Of a stretch of DNA of 63,892 nt, positions 53,091 through 62,031 are shown one piece after another; the stretch's first letter is position 1, and every line of letters begins with the position of its first letter. Source of the stretch: an uncultured Clostridia bacterium (lineage in GTDB: Bacteria > Bacillota > Clostridia > Saccharofermentanales > DTU023). The DNA lies in assembly GCA_937922005.1 (NCBI GenBank), contig CAKZWV010000026.1, positions 1 through 63,892 of the forward strand, given 5' to 3'. The position numbers and the translations under genes were made by a program. A model generated the notes under the pieces. That model did no database searches and was not told the DNA's origin. It worked only from the letters and a program-made list of their open reading frames with translations.

Positions 53091-54368
53091 ATGAATATTC
53101 CTTCTAGCCCTTCTGCCTCAGGGCAGGACGCTATGAATACATCTGCAGACGCATTAACGCCCATTGATGATAAAAATTATTTTATTTATGACCAGTATGG
53201 GGATAACAAGATGCCCCCGGTCGGTCCCATCGCCATCCTGTGCACCCGGGGAGCCCAGGAACTCGGGAGCTCTTTGAATGAGCGTTTGGTAACCCGCCGC
53301 CAGGCCTATCTCAACTATGAAGATATCCAACAGGACCTGCCGACTGGCTTTATCCGGGATGATTATCGGGTGGATCTCGACCTGGTCCGCTTCTCTTCCG
53401 GGGAAGGCAAAGCAGTCATCAATCGGTCGATTCGGGGGCATGACGTCTATATTCTCTGTGATCCGATGAATTACTCCTGCACCTATAAGATGTTTGGCTT
53501 GGACAATCACATGAGTCCGGATGACCACTTCCAAGACCTCGTGCGGGCAATATTAGCTGCATCGGGACGGGCCCGGCGTATCAATGTCATCATGCCATTC
53601 CTCTATGAGGGCCGCCAGCACAGAAAGATTGCCCGAGAGTCCTTGGACTGCGCCTATATGCTAGAAGAGCTCCGGGACCTGGGAATCACCAACTTTATCA
53701 CCTTCGATGCCCATGACGACCGGGTCTTTAACTCGGTTCCCTTTAGTGGCTTTGAGTCCATCCCGACAGCCTACCAGATTATCAAGGCCATCGTCCGCAA
53801 ATTCCCAGATATCGACTTTAACCCCAAGAAGATGATGGTCATTAGCCCGGATGAGGGGGCCATTGGACGGTCCATGTACTATGCCTCCGTCCTGGGTCTC
53901 CCCCTCGGCACCTTCTACAAACGGCGGGACTATTCGACCATCAAAGACGGTCACAACCCCATCGTCGCCCATGAATTTTTAGGGGACTCCGTGGAAGGCC
54001 TCGACGTCCTTATTGTCGACGATATGATTTCTTCCGGGGGATCGATGCTCGACCTGGCCAAAATGCTCAAGGAGGGGAAGGCCAACAAGGTCATCTGTGC
54101 GGTTAGTTTTGCCCTCTTCACCAACGGCTACGAAAAGTTCGATAAAGCCTATGAAGAAGGGCTCATTGACCAGGTCTTTGCCACCAACCTCATCTACCAC
54201 GATCCTGAACTCCTTGCCAAGCCCTGGTATACGGATGCCGACTTCTCCAAGTTCCTAGCCCTCATCATCGATGGCCTCAACCACAACGCCTCCATTACCA
54301 CCCTCCTCAACTCCGGCAAAAAGATCAAGCGGGTCATCGCCAACCACCAGAAAGAGCTGGGGAAATAG
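53091..54368 (+). CDS. ribose-phosphate diphosphokinase-like protein, long form (copy 2)
   Basis: A 425-residue paralogue of the preceding gene, sharing the DYRVDLDLVRFSSGEGKAVI block, FITFDAHDDR, and the K-x-R loop (FYKRRDYS). Its PRPP loop reads VDDMISSGGSM, with the usual T-G replaced by S-S-G-G. About 30 N-terminal residues are extra and Ser/Pro-rich. ATG at 53091 has TGGAGG 9 bases upstream. It is followed by a strong terminator. The two copies may form a hetero-oligomer or one may be regulatory; the loop difference supports divergence, but no function is proven. Confidence 0.8.
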   Translation: MNIPSSPSASGQDAMNTSADALTPIDDKNYFIYDQYGDNKMPPVGPIAILCTRGAQELGSSLNERLVTRRQAYLNYEDIQQDLPTGFIRDDYRVDLDLVRFSSGEGKAVINRSIRGHDVYILCDPMNYSCTYKMFGLDNHMSPDDHFQDLVRAILAASGRARRINVIMPFLYEGRQHRKIARESLDCAYMLEELRDLGITNFITFDAHDDRVFNSVPFSGFESIPTAYQIIKAIVRKFPDIDFNPKKMMVISPDEGAIGRSMYYASVLGLPLGTFYKRRDYSTIKDGHNPIVAHEFLGDSVEGLDVLIVDDMISSGGSMLDLAKMLKEGKANKVICAVSFALFTNGYEKFDKAYEEGLIDQVFATNLIYHDPELLAKPWYTDADFSKFLALIIDGLNHNASITTLLNSGKKIKRVIANHQKELGK

Positions 54369-54450
54369 GGTTGCTATAAAAAGGGACACAAGCTAAAGAT
54401 AGAGGGCCACTCGACAGAAATTGCTCATAATAGCTGGAATAAATAAAAAA

Positions 54451-54479
54451 GCGCTCGTCAGTCTTGGCGGGCGTTTTTG
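54451..54479 (+). terminator. terminator of the prs pair
   Basis: GCGCTCGTCA pairs with TGGCGGGCGT (including G-U pairs) around GTCT, followed by a T4 run, about 80 bases after the second prs stop. Confidence 0.75.
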
Positions 54480-54650
54480 TAATTTCTTTGTAAAATTTCA
54501 TTGTTTTTAAAGTTTTTTTCCGGGAAAGTGATATTTTATTATTATCAGCGTAGAGAGAAGTAGGGGCTGGGCAAGCTAGCTCTCTAATTTTCCTATACGA
54601 CACTAGCAATACATCTTTTGTAAACCAAATGAAGCAGAGGAGGTTAAACC

Positions 54651-55127
54651 ATGACAACGGATCGTCTAGTCAAAGATACAACTGTCGAAAGGCAACAACA
54701 ACGCAAGGGCTGGTTCAAAATCCTAGGAATTGCCCTTCTTGTCCTACTGACTGTACCAGCCCTCATCTGGTTTCTTGTCTGTCATCAGCTCAAAGTCGAC
54801 GGCCCTTGGTGGCAGCAAGAGAATCTAACAGCAGAGCTGACCTGGTCCGATCCCATGGGCAAGGAGCATAAAAGCAGCATCAAAAACCCGGACCAAGTGG
54901 CAAAAATGGCAGATCTTGTGAAAAAACTCCAAGCCAAGGAAAGAGCCGTGCAATGGATGGCAGACCGGGCAGGAGCTTTAACCTACAATATCGTTTTACA
55001 CAGGAAGGGACCGGATCTAGGATATAGCCTACAGTCCGACCAGATCGTAGTCTATTATGCCAACTTCCCCCTGTTCCACTCCATCTGGTCGGTAGACGAC
55101 ACGACCAATCAGGAGCTCATCCAGTAG
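54651..55127 (+). CDS. hypothetical membrane-anchored protein
   Basis: A 158-residue protein with a basic N-terminus, one membrane helix (ILGIALLVLLTVPALIWFLVCH, about residues 23-45) and an extracytoplasmic domain. No family is recognised. A strong GGAGG site precedes the ATG, and it is a lone gene between two terminators (54451 and 55164). Confidence 0.65.
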   Translation: MTTDRLVKDTTVERQQQRKGWFKILGIALLVLLTVPALIWFLVCHQLKVDGPWWQQENLTAELTWSDPMGKEHKSSIKNPDQVAKMADLVKKLQAKERAVQWMADRAGALTYNIVLHRKGPDLGYSLQSDQIVVYYANFPLFHSIWSVDDTTNQELIQ

Positions 55128-55163
55128 CTAAAAGATCTATCTTAGTTGAGCTCATCTCCAACA

Positions 55164-55205
55164 AATATTCCCGCTCTGCCTCAAAGCAGGGCGGGAATTT
55201 TTTGG
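55164..55205 (+). terminator. terminator whose 5' arm contains the recurring word
   Basis: ATTCCCGC-CTGC pairs with GCAG-GCGGGAAT around CTCAAA, followed by T6. The 5' arm is the end of an exact CAAATATTCCCGC copy (55162-55174), and the 3' arm reads GCGGGAATTTTTT, close to an inverted copy of the same word. Confidence 0.85.
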
Positions 55206-55256
55206 CCAGGAAACTGACCCATCAGGAGCCACCATAGGGCCCCACCAGGAGCTCCC

Positions 55257-55312
55257 AGCGAAATCGCCCATTCCAAATATTCTTAGCGAAATCGTCCATT
55301 CCAAATTTTCTT
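55257..55312. repeat. 2 x 28-bp repeat
   Basis: AGCGAAATCG-CCATTCCAAAT recurs at 55257 and 55285, between the terminator and the small membrane protein gene. One unit contains a one-mismatch copy of the recurring word (55274-55283). Confidence 0.75.
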
Positions 55313-55325
55313 AAAGTCGCTGTCC

Positions 55326-55595
55326 CTAAAAGCCGCCTTGTTTGAGCATCTTCACGGAAAGGAAGAGAACATAAAGGATTAGTTCGGCTCCAAAGAGGAC
55401 GGCAAAGGCCCTAAGATGATTGCCCGTCAACAGGATGTCCAAGCCCAGGAGGGCCGCCAGGCCGCAACAAAAGAAAAGAAAGCGAAGCAGGGTCTTCAAA
55501 GCAGAAGGCCCTCCGATTTTTTTTGTGCCTGAGGGAGTATTTGTTTTTTTGCCCCTCTGAGGGGATGCAGAAGTTTTGGAAGCTGATCCGGCCAT
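55326..55595 (-). CDS. small membrane protein, hypothetical
   Basis: An 89-residue protein with a Ser/Lys-rich N-terminal tail and two hydrophobic segments (TLLRFLFFCCGLAALLGLDIL and AFAVLFGAELILYVLFLSV). No family is recognised. AAAGGA precedes the ATG. It is divergent from rqcH. Confidence 0.55.
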   Translation of the reverse strand: MAGSASKTSASPQRGKKTNTPSGTKKIGGPSALKTLLRFLFFCCGLAALLGLDILLTGNHLRAFAVLFGAELILYVLFLSVKMLKQGGF

Positions 55596-55832
55596 GGTCT
55601 GAGTCCTTTCTGGAAAGATATGTCTTGAAAGATATGATAGAATAAAAAGCTCCTAGGGCATCAGTCCTAGACGTAACTTGCTTTCCTATTGTAGACGAAA
55701 TGAAGAAGAATTGCCTTGGGGGGCTGGACCAATATATCATTGCTTTCCTCCCTGGCTGCTAGGGTAGGGCTCAAGGCTTACCCTGGCTCCATACTCGCCC
55801 CCCAAAAGCTTCGTGTGTTAGAAAGGTTTCCT

Positions 55833-57929
55833 ATGGCCCTTGACGGTATTTGTGCTAACTTTATCACCCAAGAATTGCAGACCAGGCTCTGCGGGGCCCG
55901 CCTGGAAAATATCACCCAGAGCGGGAAAAATGACCTCATCTTCCACTTTTTCACGGCAGATGGGTCCCTCCCCCTCCTCGTCAGCATCGATCCCCAGCTG
56001 GCTGGCCTCTATGCCCTGCCCGAGGAAGCTGACCCCATGGCCCCCCGCAAAAAAAGGTCCAAAAAGGGGCAAGGGCAAGATCTAACCCCCTCCAACTTCC
56101 TCCTCTTTCTGCGCAAGCGAATCAACGCCAGCAGCGTCCAAGGGGTTCGTCAAGTCCTAGAAGACGACCGGGTCTTTGCCCTGGACCTCAGGGCTCGGAC
56201 CCAGATCGGAGATGAGGTCGACCTCCAACTCATCTGGGAAATCATGGGCAAATACTCCAACATCGTTCTCCTCGACGATCATGGGATTATCCTTGATTCG
56301 ATGAAGCGAATCTACAGCAATGTCAACCGCTTTCGGGAAATTGCCCCCATGCGCCCCTATTTGGCCCCTCCCCAGGCCCAAGGCGTCTCCTACCAACATT
56401 TTTTGACCGAGACCGATCCCTGGTCCGCCCTCCTCGCCCAGCTGGATCCAGGCCTTGCTTTAACCAAGGCCCTCTCTCGCCTGATCCGGGGTCTCTCCCC
56501 CCTTTTGGCAGACGAAATCGTACAAAGGGCGGGCTTAGAAGGAAAAAAAGCCTGGGAGCAACTGAGTGAGGCGGAGCGGGAGTATTTGCAAAAGGCAGTG
56601 AGGGATTTTTGCCAAGAACTAGCCAAAAAAGCCGGAGGATCGCCGGATGAGGCTTCGGCGGGTTATATCTTTCGTACGGAAGCCGGAGGAGACGTCGTGA
56701 ATTTTGCGCCACTCTTGCTCCAGCAATTTCCACAAGCCGAAAAAAAGTCCAGCCTGTTAGTAGCAAGCGGGGCCTATTGGCTGTCGAAAAAAGCTGCCCA
56801 GACCTTTGGGACGGCTCAACAGCGCCTGGGCCAGCGTGTGAAAAATCTGCGTAAACAAAATGGCAAGCGGATCGATATGCGGCAGCGAGAACGGCAAGAT
56901 CGGCCAAAAGGCCTGCAATACCAACGTAAAGCAGAGCTTTTAGCAAATAATCTCTGGGCCATTGAGGATAAGCGGGCTAAGGTCGCCCAGATTCAGGTCC
57001 GAGATTATGCGGCTGAACCGGTCGATAATGAATATCCAGTGCTGACCCTTGCCCTGGATCCCCAGTTCCATATTCAAGGAAACATTGAGCACTTTTTCAA
57101 ATTGAGCCGAAAAATCGAAAAGCGGGCAGAGTTGGCAGAAAAAGACTTGGCTTATTTGGAGGCGGAAGCGGACTTTTTAGAAAATGTGGAGGCCAGCCTC
57201 CAGCGGGCCCGAGATATGGCAGACTTACAGGCGATTGGGGAAGATCTAGATTGGTTTGATGCGGCTACGTCTGGTCAGCACTTTTCTTTTGGGGAAGAGC
57301 AAGAGGCCTTGACCCAGGAACAAATGGACCATAATCTCCTCGATCGGAAGCTTGACCGGGATACCTATAAAAACCTCCTCTCGCCAGGGAAACCGGCCAG
57401 CAAAGCAAGGGCCCGGCAAAGAAAGAAGGTGGCCGCCATCCAAAAGGCCAAGCAGGAGGCCAAGGCCAAAAAGAAGGAAGAGGCGGCGGCCAAGGAGCGG
57501 GCCAGCCAGGCTTCTCAGCCCCGGCGCTTTACCAGCATCCACGGCTATCAGATTGAGGTCGGACGCAACAATCTGCAAAATGAGCAATTGAGCATCCGCC
57601 AGGCCCGCCCTGGTGATTGGTGGTGCCACGTGCAAAAGGCCCCAGGCTCCCACGTCATCCTCCACTTGGGCGAAGATGGACCCGCTAGCTGCGACTTTGC
57701 CTGGGAGGAGTCGGATCTCCTCCCGGACCTCACCCAAGCCCTCCAGTTAGCAGCTTGGTTTTCCGGAACAAAAAATTCTCCGGGGGACTATGTCGAGGTC
57801 GACTACTGTCCTGCGAAGAATTTGCAAAAGCCCAAGGGGGCCAAACCCGGCTATGTCATCTATCACCAATATCGGTCGGCCAGGATCAAGCGCCTCTCTC
57901 CGGAAGAGATCACGCCACCCTTAGCTTAG
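55833..57929 (+). CDS. rqcH: RqcH, ribosome quality-control NEMF-family protein
   Basis: A 698-residue protein that binds obstructed 50S subunits and directs alanine tailing of stalled peptides. The NFACT-N domain (MALDGICANFITQELQTRL), central coiled coils (about residues 390-490), and the C-terminal NFACT-R domain (GYQIEVGRNNLQNEQLSIRQARPGDWWCHVQKAPGSHVIL) are all present. A Lys/Ala-rich linker (about 520-570) is long. Two copies of the recurring word lie inside. ATG at 55833 has AAAGG and fits the family start. Its 3' end overlaps queH by 9 bp in convergent orientation. Confidence 0.94.
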   Translation: MALDGICANFITQELQTRLCGARLENITQSGKNDLIFHFFTADGSLPLLVSIDPQLAGLYALPEEADPMAPRKKRSKKGQGQDLTPSNFLLFLRKRINASSVQGVRQVLEDDRVFALDLRARTQIGDEVDLQLIWEIMGKYSNIVLLDDHGIILDSMKRIYSNVNRFREIAPMRPYLAPPQAQGVSYQHFLTETDPWSALLAQLDPGLALTKALSRLIRGLSPLLADEIVQRAGLEGKKAWEQLSEAEREYLQKAVRDFCQELAKKAGGSPDEASAGYIFRTEAGGDVVNFAPLLLQQFPQAEKKSSLLVASGAYWLSKKAAQTFGTAQQRLGQRVKNLRKQNGKRIDMRQRERQDRPKGLQYQRKAELLANNLWAIEDKRAKVAQIQVRDYAAEPVDNEYPVLTLALDPQFHIQGNIEHFFKLSRKIEKRAELAEKDLAYLEAEADFLENVEASLQRARDMADLQAIGEDLDWFDAATSGQHFSFGEEQEALTQEQMDHNLLDRKLDRDTYKNLLSPGKPASKARARQRKKVAAIQKAKQEAKAKKKEEAAAKERASQASQPRRFTSIHGYQIEVGRNNLQNEQLSIRQARPGDWWCHVQKAPGSHVILHLGEDGPASCDFAWEESDLLPDLTQALQLAAWFSGTKNSPGDYVEVDYCPAKNLQKPKGAKPGYVIYHQYRSARIKRLSPEEITPPLA

Positions 57930-58712
57930 GCCTGGGCTGAGGATGGCAGGGGGAAGGGATGGCTTAGGTTGAGGCCTGCCTTGTTCCTTGCCCGGGCTGA
58001 TTGGCACCTGGCTTTGTTTGATTTGCTCTCGTCCCTGCCTGCCCTCCATCTGGCCCTTCCTGGCCTCTTCTTGCGATAAATAGCAGCCACAATATTTTTG
58101 CCGGTAGAGGCCATGGTTCTTGGCAAGCTCTTGGCCCTCCCGGTAGGCATACCGCCAATCAAAGGGTAAAAAAGTAACCCCATGGCGCAAACCGGCCTTT
58201 TCGCCAGCTGGCACAATCAGGGCCCGGTCTTGGTAGGGACTATAGAGAAGGCTACTTGTGAAATATGAAAGACCCAAGGCCTGGGCCGCTCGGGCAGCCT
58301 CCTCCAGCCGCCAAGCGTAGCAAAAGGCACACCTGGACTGAGTGGGATGACTGGTAGGGGCCTGGCTCTCTAGCTCGGAGCCGCTTGTAAGAGATTTACC
58401 CGCATGAATAAAGCTCCTAGTCGGGACCTCCATCTCACGAATAGAGCTACTTGCCAGGGCCTCCTTTTCAAATACTCGCCAACGTTCGGGGTAACAGCCC
58501 CCTTCCACGATTAGAGGCAGCCCCCGGATGGCTGCCAGGGTCTCAGCGCTGGCCAAGCGGCGCTTCCACTCTTCAAAAGGATGGATATTGGGGTTAAAGA
58601 AATAGAGCAGGGGGGCATCTGCTTCGGGAGGAAGGAGATCCAGGGCCTCTAAGAATTGACTGAGGGGAAATTCGGCGCAAGGCGCACAACAAAGGTGAAA
58701 TAAAAACTTCAT
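57921..58712 (-). CDS. queH: QueH, epoxyqueuosine reductase
   Basis: A 263-residue enzyme converting epoxyqueuosine to queuosine in tRNA, the non-cobalamin alternative to QueG. The family cysteines are visible: LCCAPC (residues 8-12), RCAFCYAWR near 130, and the KYCGCYLS pair near 215, which bind an iron-sulfur cluster and adjacent metal. The C-terminal ~45 residues are a Gln/Pro-rich tail. An inserted stretch (about 100-125) precedes the RCAFC motif. With queT it supports queuosine salvage. Confidence 0.85.
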   Translation of the reverse strand: MKFLFHLCCAPCAEFPLSQFLEALDLLPPEADAPLLYFFNPNIHPFEEWKRRLASAETLAAIRGLPLIVEGGCYPERWRVFEKEALASSSIREMEVPTRSFIHAGKSLTSGSELESQAPTSHPTQSRCAFCYAWRLEEAARAAQALGLSYFTSSLLYSPYQDRALIVPAGEKAGLRHGVTFLPFDWRYAYREGQELAKNHGLYRQKYCGCYLSQEEARKGQMEGRQGREQIKQSQVPISPGKEQGRPQPKPSLPPAILSPGLS

Positions 58713-58764
58713 GGCCAGAGTCTAAATCAAGGCGAAGAAGTTTGCAAGCGCTCTTCTTGGCCAC

Positions 58765-58821
58765 AGGATCTGGCTACAGGATTCCGCTATAGGATTTGGT
58801 CACCGGATTTAACCGCAGGAT
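58765..58821. repeat. 5 x 13-bp repeat upstream of ruvC
   Basis: AGGAT-type elements recur with exact 13-base spacing (58765, 58778, 58791, 58804, 58817) in the queH-ruvC spacer. Confidence 0.75.
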
Positions 58822-58930
58822 GTTCGCCATAACTTCTTCGCCAAAGGTCCGGTCCGTCTGGGTCTTTGGCTATTTTGCCCCCCTTTTGTTACAATCAAGG
58901 CCAGATCAAACGACTGGGGGAAACAACAAG

Positions 58931-59470
58931 ATGAGAATTTTAGGCATTGATCCAGGCTATGCTCTCACGGGATACGCCCTTTTAGACGCAAGCGACCGTC
59001 ACGAGGTCGAGGTCGTCGATTACGGAATGATCACCACCAAGGCCAAGACCTACTTTCCCAATCGCCTGCTGACCATGTTTGAGGCCGTACATAGCCTATG
59101 TGATCGCTTTGAACCAGATGTTGCCGCTATTGAGCAACTTTTTTTTGCGAGCAATGCCAAAACAGCCATCGGAGCAGCCGAAGCGAGAGGGGCTATGATT
59201 GCTGCCCTCGCCTCACGAAATATTCCCGTCTTCGAGTACACGCCCAACCAAGTAAAACTTGCGGTCACGGGCTACGGCCATGCTAAAAAAGGCCAAATCC
59301 AAGCCATGGTCACGAAACTGTTAAACTTGCCGGAAGTCCCCCAACCCGATGATATTGCTGACGCCATTGCCATTGCCCTCTGCCACGCTCAGACGGGCAA
59401 CAGGGAAGAATTTTTGGCCCAGTCGGGATACTTTAACCAGGAATACAAGACGATGAACGAGCGAGAATAA
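58931..59470 (+). CDS. ruvC: RuvC Holliday junction resolvase
   Basis: A 179-residue endonuclease cutting Holliday junctions. The catalytic acidic residues sit in GIDPGYALTG (D7), AIEQLFF (E near 67) and DDIADA (two Asp near 138-141). ATG at 58931 is chosen over an upstream start because the protein then begins MRILGIDPG like the family, and GGGGGAAA precedes it. First of the ruvC-ruvA-ruvB set. Confidence 0.96.
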   Translation: MRILGIDPGYALTGYALLDASDRHEVEVVDYGMITTKAKTYFPNRLLTMFEAVHSLCDRFEPDVAAIEQLFFASNAKTAIGAAEARGAMIAALASRNIPVFEYTPNQVKLAVTGYGHAKKGQIQAMVTKLLNLPEVPQPDDIADAIAIALCHAQTGNREEFLAQSGYFNQEYKTMNERE

Positions 59471-59540
59471 AAATACATTTGCTGAAGGAGCAAAAATAAA
59501 CATTTTTTTCTGAACGAATGAGAATAAAAATATACAAGGT
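59454..59540. repeat. 3-unit 28-29-bp repeat upstream of ruvA
   Basis: TGAACGA-GAGAATAAAAATA-type units begin at 59454, 59483 and 59511, overlapping the ruvC 3' end. Confidence 0.65.
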
Positions 59541-59572
59541 AAGAATATAAGCCGGGATGAGGAGGGGAATAT

Positions 59573-60556
59573 TTGTTAGCACAAATTCAAGGTACACTTT
59601 TAGCAGTCTATGATGAGCGGGTGGTCATTGGCCTAGGGGGGCCAGAACCCACGGGCCAGGGTCGTCTCGCCTATGAAATCTATTATCCTGTCACGAGCCT
59701 GACGGCCGAAATTGGGGACCAAATAGAATTGTGCCTCACCCAGGTTTTTTCCAAGGATGGGTCGAGTAAACTCTATGGCTTTACTACGCCCGAGGGCAAA
59801 CAAATTTTTGATTTTGTGAGCCAGGTCAGCGGAATTGGGCCAAAAACAGCCTTTAGCATCGCCAATGCCGTCACTTTGACGAATCTCTGTGAGGCTATTA
59901 TGTATAAGGATCCCAAACGTCTAGGGAAGATTCGGGGCTTGAGTGCCCGCCTGGCCACCCGCCTTGTGACCGACCTCCACGGGAAAAAAATTATTATTTA
60001 CCCCAGGGCCAGTAAATATCCCCGCATTCTCCACCTAGATGCTCCACCGGAGTCGGAGACCAAGGATATTCCTGGTGCGGGGGCCTCTGCCGGATCTCCC
60101 AATATGTCAGCGCTACCTGGCGCAGAGGGGGAGGGAGGCTTAGGCCTTCCTGGAGGAATGGGTCTAGCCGGAACGGGGTCAGAAGAGCTTTTGGCCTTGG
60201 GTCGCCTGGGCCAGGATGGTTTCTTCTCTGCTGGCCAAGTGAAATCCCTTCTTAAGCTGTCGCAAAGCCTCCTCCTAGGCCCCTCCCATCTCCCAGCTCA
60301 GATGGAGGAGGCAGACCCTGCCGCCCTTGCTGCCGTAGATCAGACCAAAGCCTATATCGCAGAGGAAATGATGGGAATTGCGGCGGCTTCCCTCGAGGCT
60401 CTGGGCTTTCATGCCCAGGAGACGGCCCTGGCTCTGGGTCAGGCCCTCCCCCTTATGGCTGAGCCCTTGAACCAGATCTGGGACCAAGAGCCTAAGGCTA
60501 AGGTAGCCGACCAACTGGCCTCCCAGTTAATCAAAGAAGCCCTGCAAATGTTTTAG
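59573..60556 (+). CDS. ruvA: RuvA Holliday junction branch-migration subunit, extended
   Basis: A 327-residue protein (usual ~200). The N-terminal OB fold (MLAQIQGTLLAVYDERVVI) and the helix-hairpin-helix GIGPKTAFSIANAV and IRGLSARLATRLVTDL are present. The linker to the C-terminal RuvB-binding three-helix domain is greatly expanded (about residues 155-275, Gly/Ala/Leu-rich). The start is TTG at 59573-59575, which is the last three bases of an exact GGAATATTTG word; the AGGAGGGG in front of it serves as ribosome binding site. Confidence 0.88.
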   Translation: MLAQIQGTLLAVYDERVVIGLGGPEPTGQGRLAYEIYYPVTSLTAEIGDQIELCLTQVFSKDGSSKLYGFTTPEGKQIFDFVSQVSGIGPKTAFSIANAVTLTNLCEAIMYKDPKRLGKIRGLSARLATRLVTDLHGKKIIIYPRASKYPRILHLDAPPESETKDIPGAGASAGSPNMSALPGAEGEGGLGLPGGMGLAGTGSEELLALGRLGQDGFFSAGQVKSLLKLSQSLLLGPSHLPAQMEEADPAALAAVDQTKAYIAEEMMGIAAASLEALGFHAQETALALGQALPLMAEPLNQIWDQEPKAKVADQLASQLIKEALQMF

Positions 60557-60565
60557 GCAAATAAG

Positions 60566-60663
60566 GGACCACAAACCATTAAAGGACCATGAACGTATAA
60601 AGGACGATGAACGAAATCAAGGACTATAAGCAAGATATAGGACTATAAGTAAAATAAAGGAAC
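60566..60663. repeat. 6-unit 18-19-bp repeat upstream of ruvB
   Basis: AAAGGACNATGAAC-type units start with GGAC at 60566, 60584, 60602, 60621, 60640 and 60659. The last unit provides the ruvB ribosome binding site (AAAGGAAC). Confidence 0.8.
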
Positions 60664-60672
60664 AAGTACGCA

Positions 60673-62031
60673 ATGAATGACCAAGATTTTTACTCCCTCT
60701 TTGAACCGGATCCGGACGAGGTCTCGCCCTTTTATCAGTCTACCTTTAAGGGGCCCAAAAAGCCTAGCCAACCGGGCTTTTCAGGCATTTCAGGAAAACC
60801 GGGCTTTCCCGGCTCTTCAGGAGAATCTAAGAATCCACACTTTGGGGGATCAGGGTCCAAGTCGGCCTTGCTCAACCCCTCTTCTACCCTAGAGGACAAG
60901 GAAAGTGGAGAAGATCCGGATGAGGCCAGCATGCGGCCCAAGATCTGGGATGAATTCTTTGGCCAAAGTAAGATTAAAGAAAATCTGGACATCTACATTC
61001 AGGCAGCCAATCAGAGGGGGGAAGCCCTCGACCACGTCCTCTTATACGGGCCCCCAGGCCTGGGAAAGACCACCCTTTCAAGGCTTATTGCAGCCCGTTT
61101 GGGGGTCAATTTTCGCATTACCACGGGCCCAGCCATCGAACGCCAGGGGGATTTGGCGGCCATTCTTAGCAATCTAAAGGCGAGGGACGTCCTTTTTATC
61201 GATGAAATTCACCGTTTAAATCGGTCGATCGAAGAGATCCTATACCCCGCCATGGAAGACTATGCCCTGGATATCATGCTGGGCAAGGGTCCCTCTGCTA
61301 AGAGCGTCCGCCTCGACCTGGCCCCCTTCACCCTCATTGGGGCCACCACCCGGGCAGGGATGCTCAGCGCCCCCCTTCGAGACCGCTTTGGGGTCATCCA
61401 CCGCCTCGACCTCTATACTCCGGAAGAACTCTACCATATTGTGGAGAGAAACGCAGAAGTCTTAGGCCTCCATGCCGAGCCGGAAGCCTTACAAATGATC
61501 GCTTCCCGGTCTCGGGGAACCCCTCGGATTGCCATCCGGATTTTACGCCGGATGCGGGATTTTGCCGAAGTCAAGGCCAAGGGGCGACTCACCCAAGAGG
61601 TAGGCCAGCTAGCCATGTCGGCTCTGGATATCGATGCCCTAGGCCTCGATACGAGCGATCGTCGTCTATTAACCACCATGGCCCAGCACTTTGGCGGAGG
61701 TCCCGTGGGCTTGCAAACCTTGGCCTTTGCGACCGGAGAAGACGCTGACACCATCGAAGACTTTTACGAGCCCTTCCTCATGCAAAGTGGGCTCATCTCC
61801 CGGACTCCCCGAGGACGGATCCTCACGAAAAAGGCCTTGGAGTATTTGCAGCTGAATCCTCAGGAATATAATTATCTATCCAAAGAAACGGGAATAGGGG
61901 GCCTACCAGGAAAGCCAGGACAGGGAAAGCAGCCGGAGACCCCGGCTCAGGAGCCTGGCCCCAGCATCTTTGACTTGGCTGCTCCAAGCCAAAAGGACCC
62001 AGCGCCCCCTGATCCTAATACTGGTCTTTAG
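60673..62031 (+). CDS. ruvB: RuvB branch-migration ATPase with N-terminal extension
   Basis: A 452-residue hexameric AAA+ motor (usual ~340). Walker A GPPGLGKTT is at residues 126-134, Walker B FIDEIHRL follows, and the C-terminal winged helix (GLISRTPRGRILTKKALEYL) is intact. About 65 extra N-terminal residues contain collagen-like PGFSGISGKPGFPGSSG repeats and an acidic stretch; another ~45-residue Pro/Gly-rich tail ends the protein. ATG follows AAAGGAAC. The catalytic core looks fully functional. Confidence 0.94.
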   Translation: MNDQDFYSLFEPDPDEVSPFYQSTFKGPKKPSQPGFSGISGKPGFPGSSGESKNPHFGGSGSKSALLNPSSTLEDKESGEDPDEASMRPKIWDEFFGQSKIKENLDIYIQAANQRGEALDHVLLYGPPGLGKTTLSRLIAARLGVNFRITTGPAIERQGDLAAILSNLKARDVLFIDEIHRLNRSIEEILYPAMEDYALDIMLGKGPSAKSVRLDLAPFTLIGATTRAGMLSAPLRDRFGVIHRLDLYTPEELYHIVERNAEVLGLHAEPEALQMIASRSRGTPRIAIRILRRMRDFAEVKAKGRLTQEVGQLAMSALDIDALGLDTSDRRLLTTMAQHFGGGPVGLQTLAFATGEDADTIEDFYEPFLMQSGLISRTPRGRILTKKALEYLQLNPQEYNYLSKETGIGGLPGKPGQGKQPETPAQEPGPSIFDLAAPSQKDPAPPDPNTGL

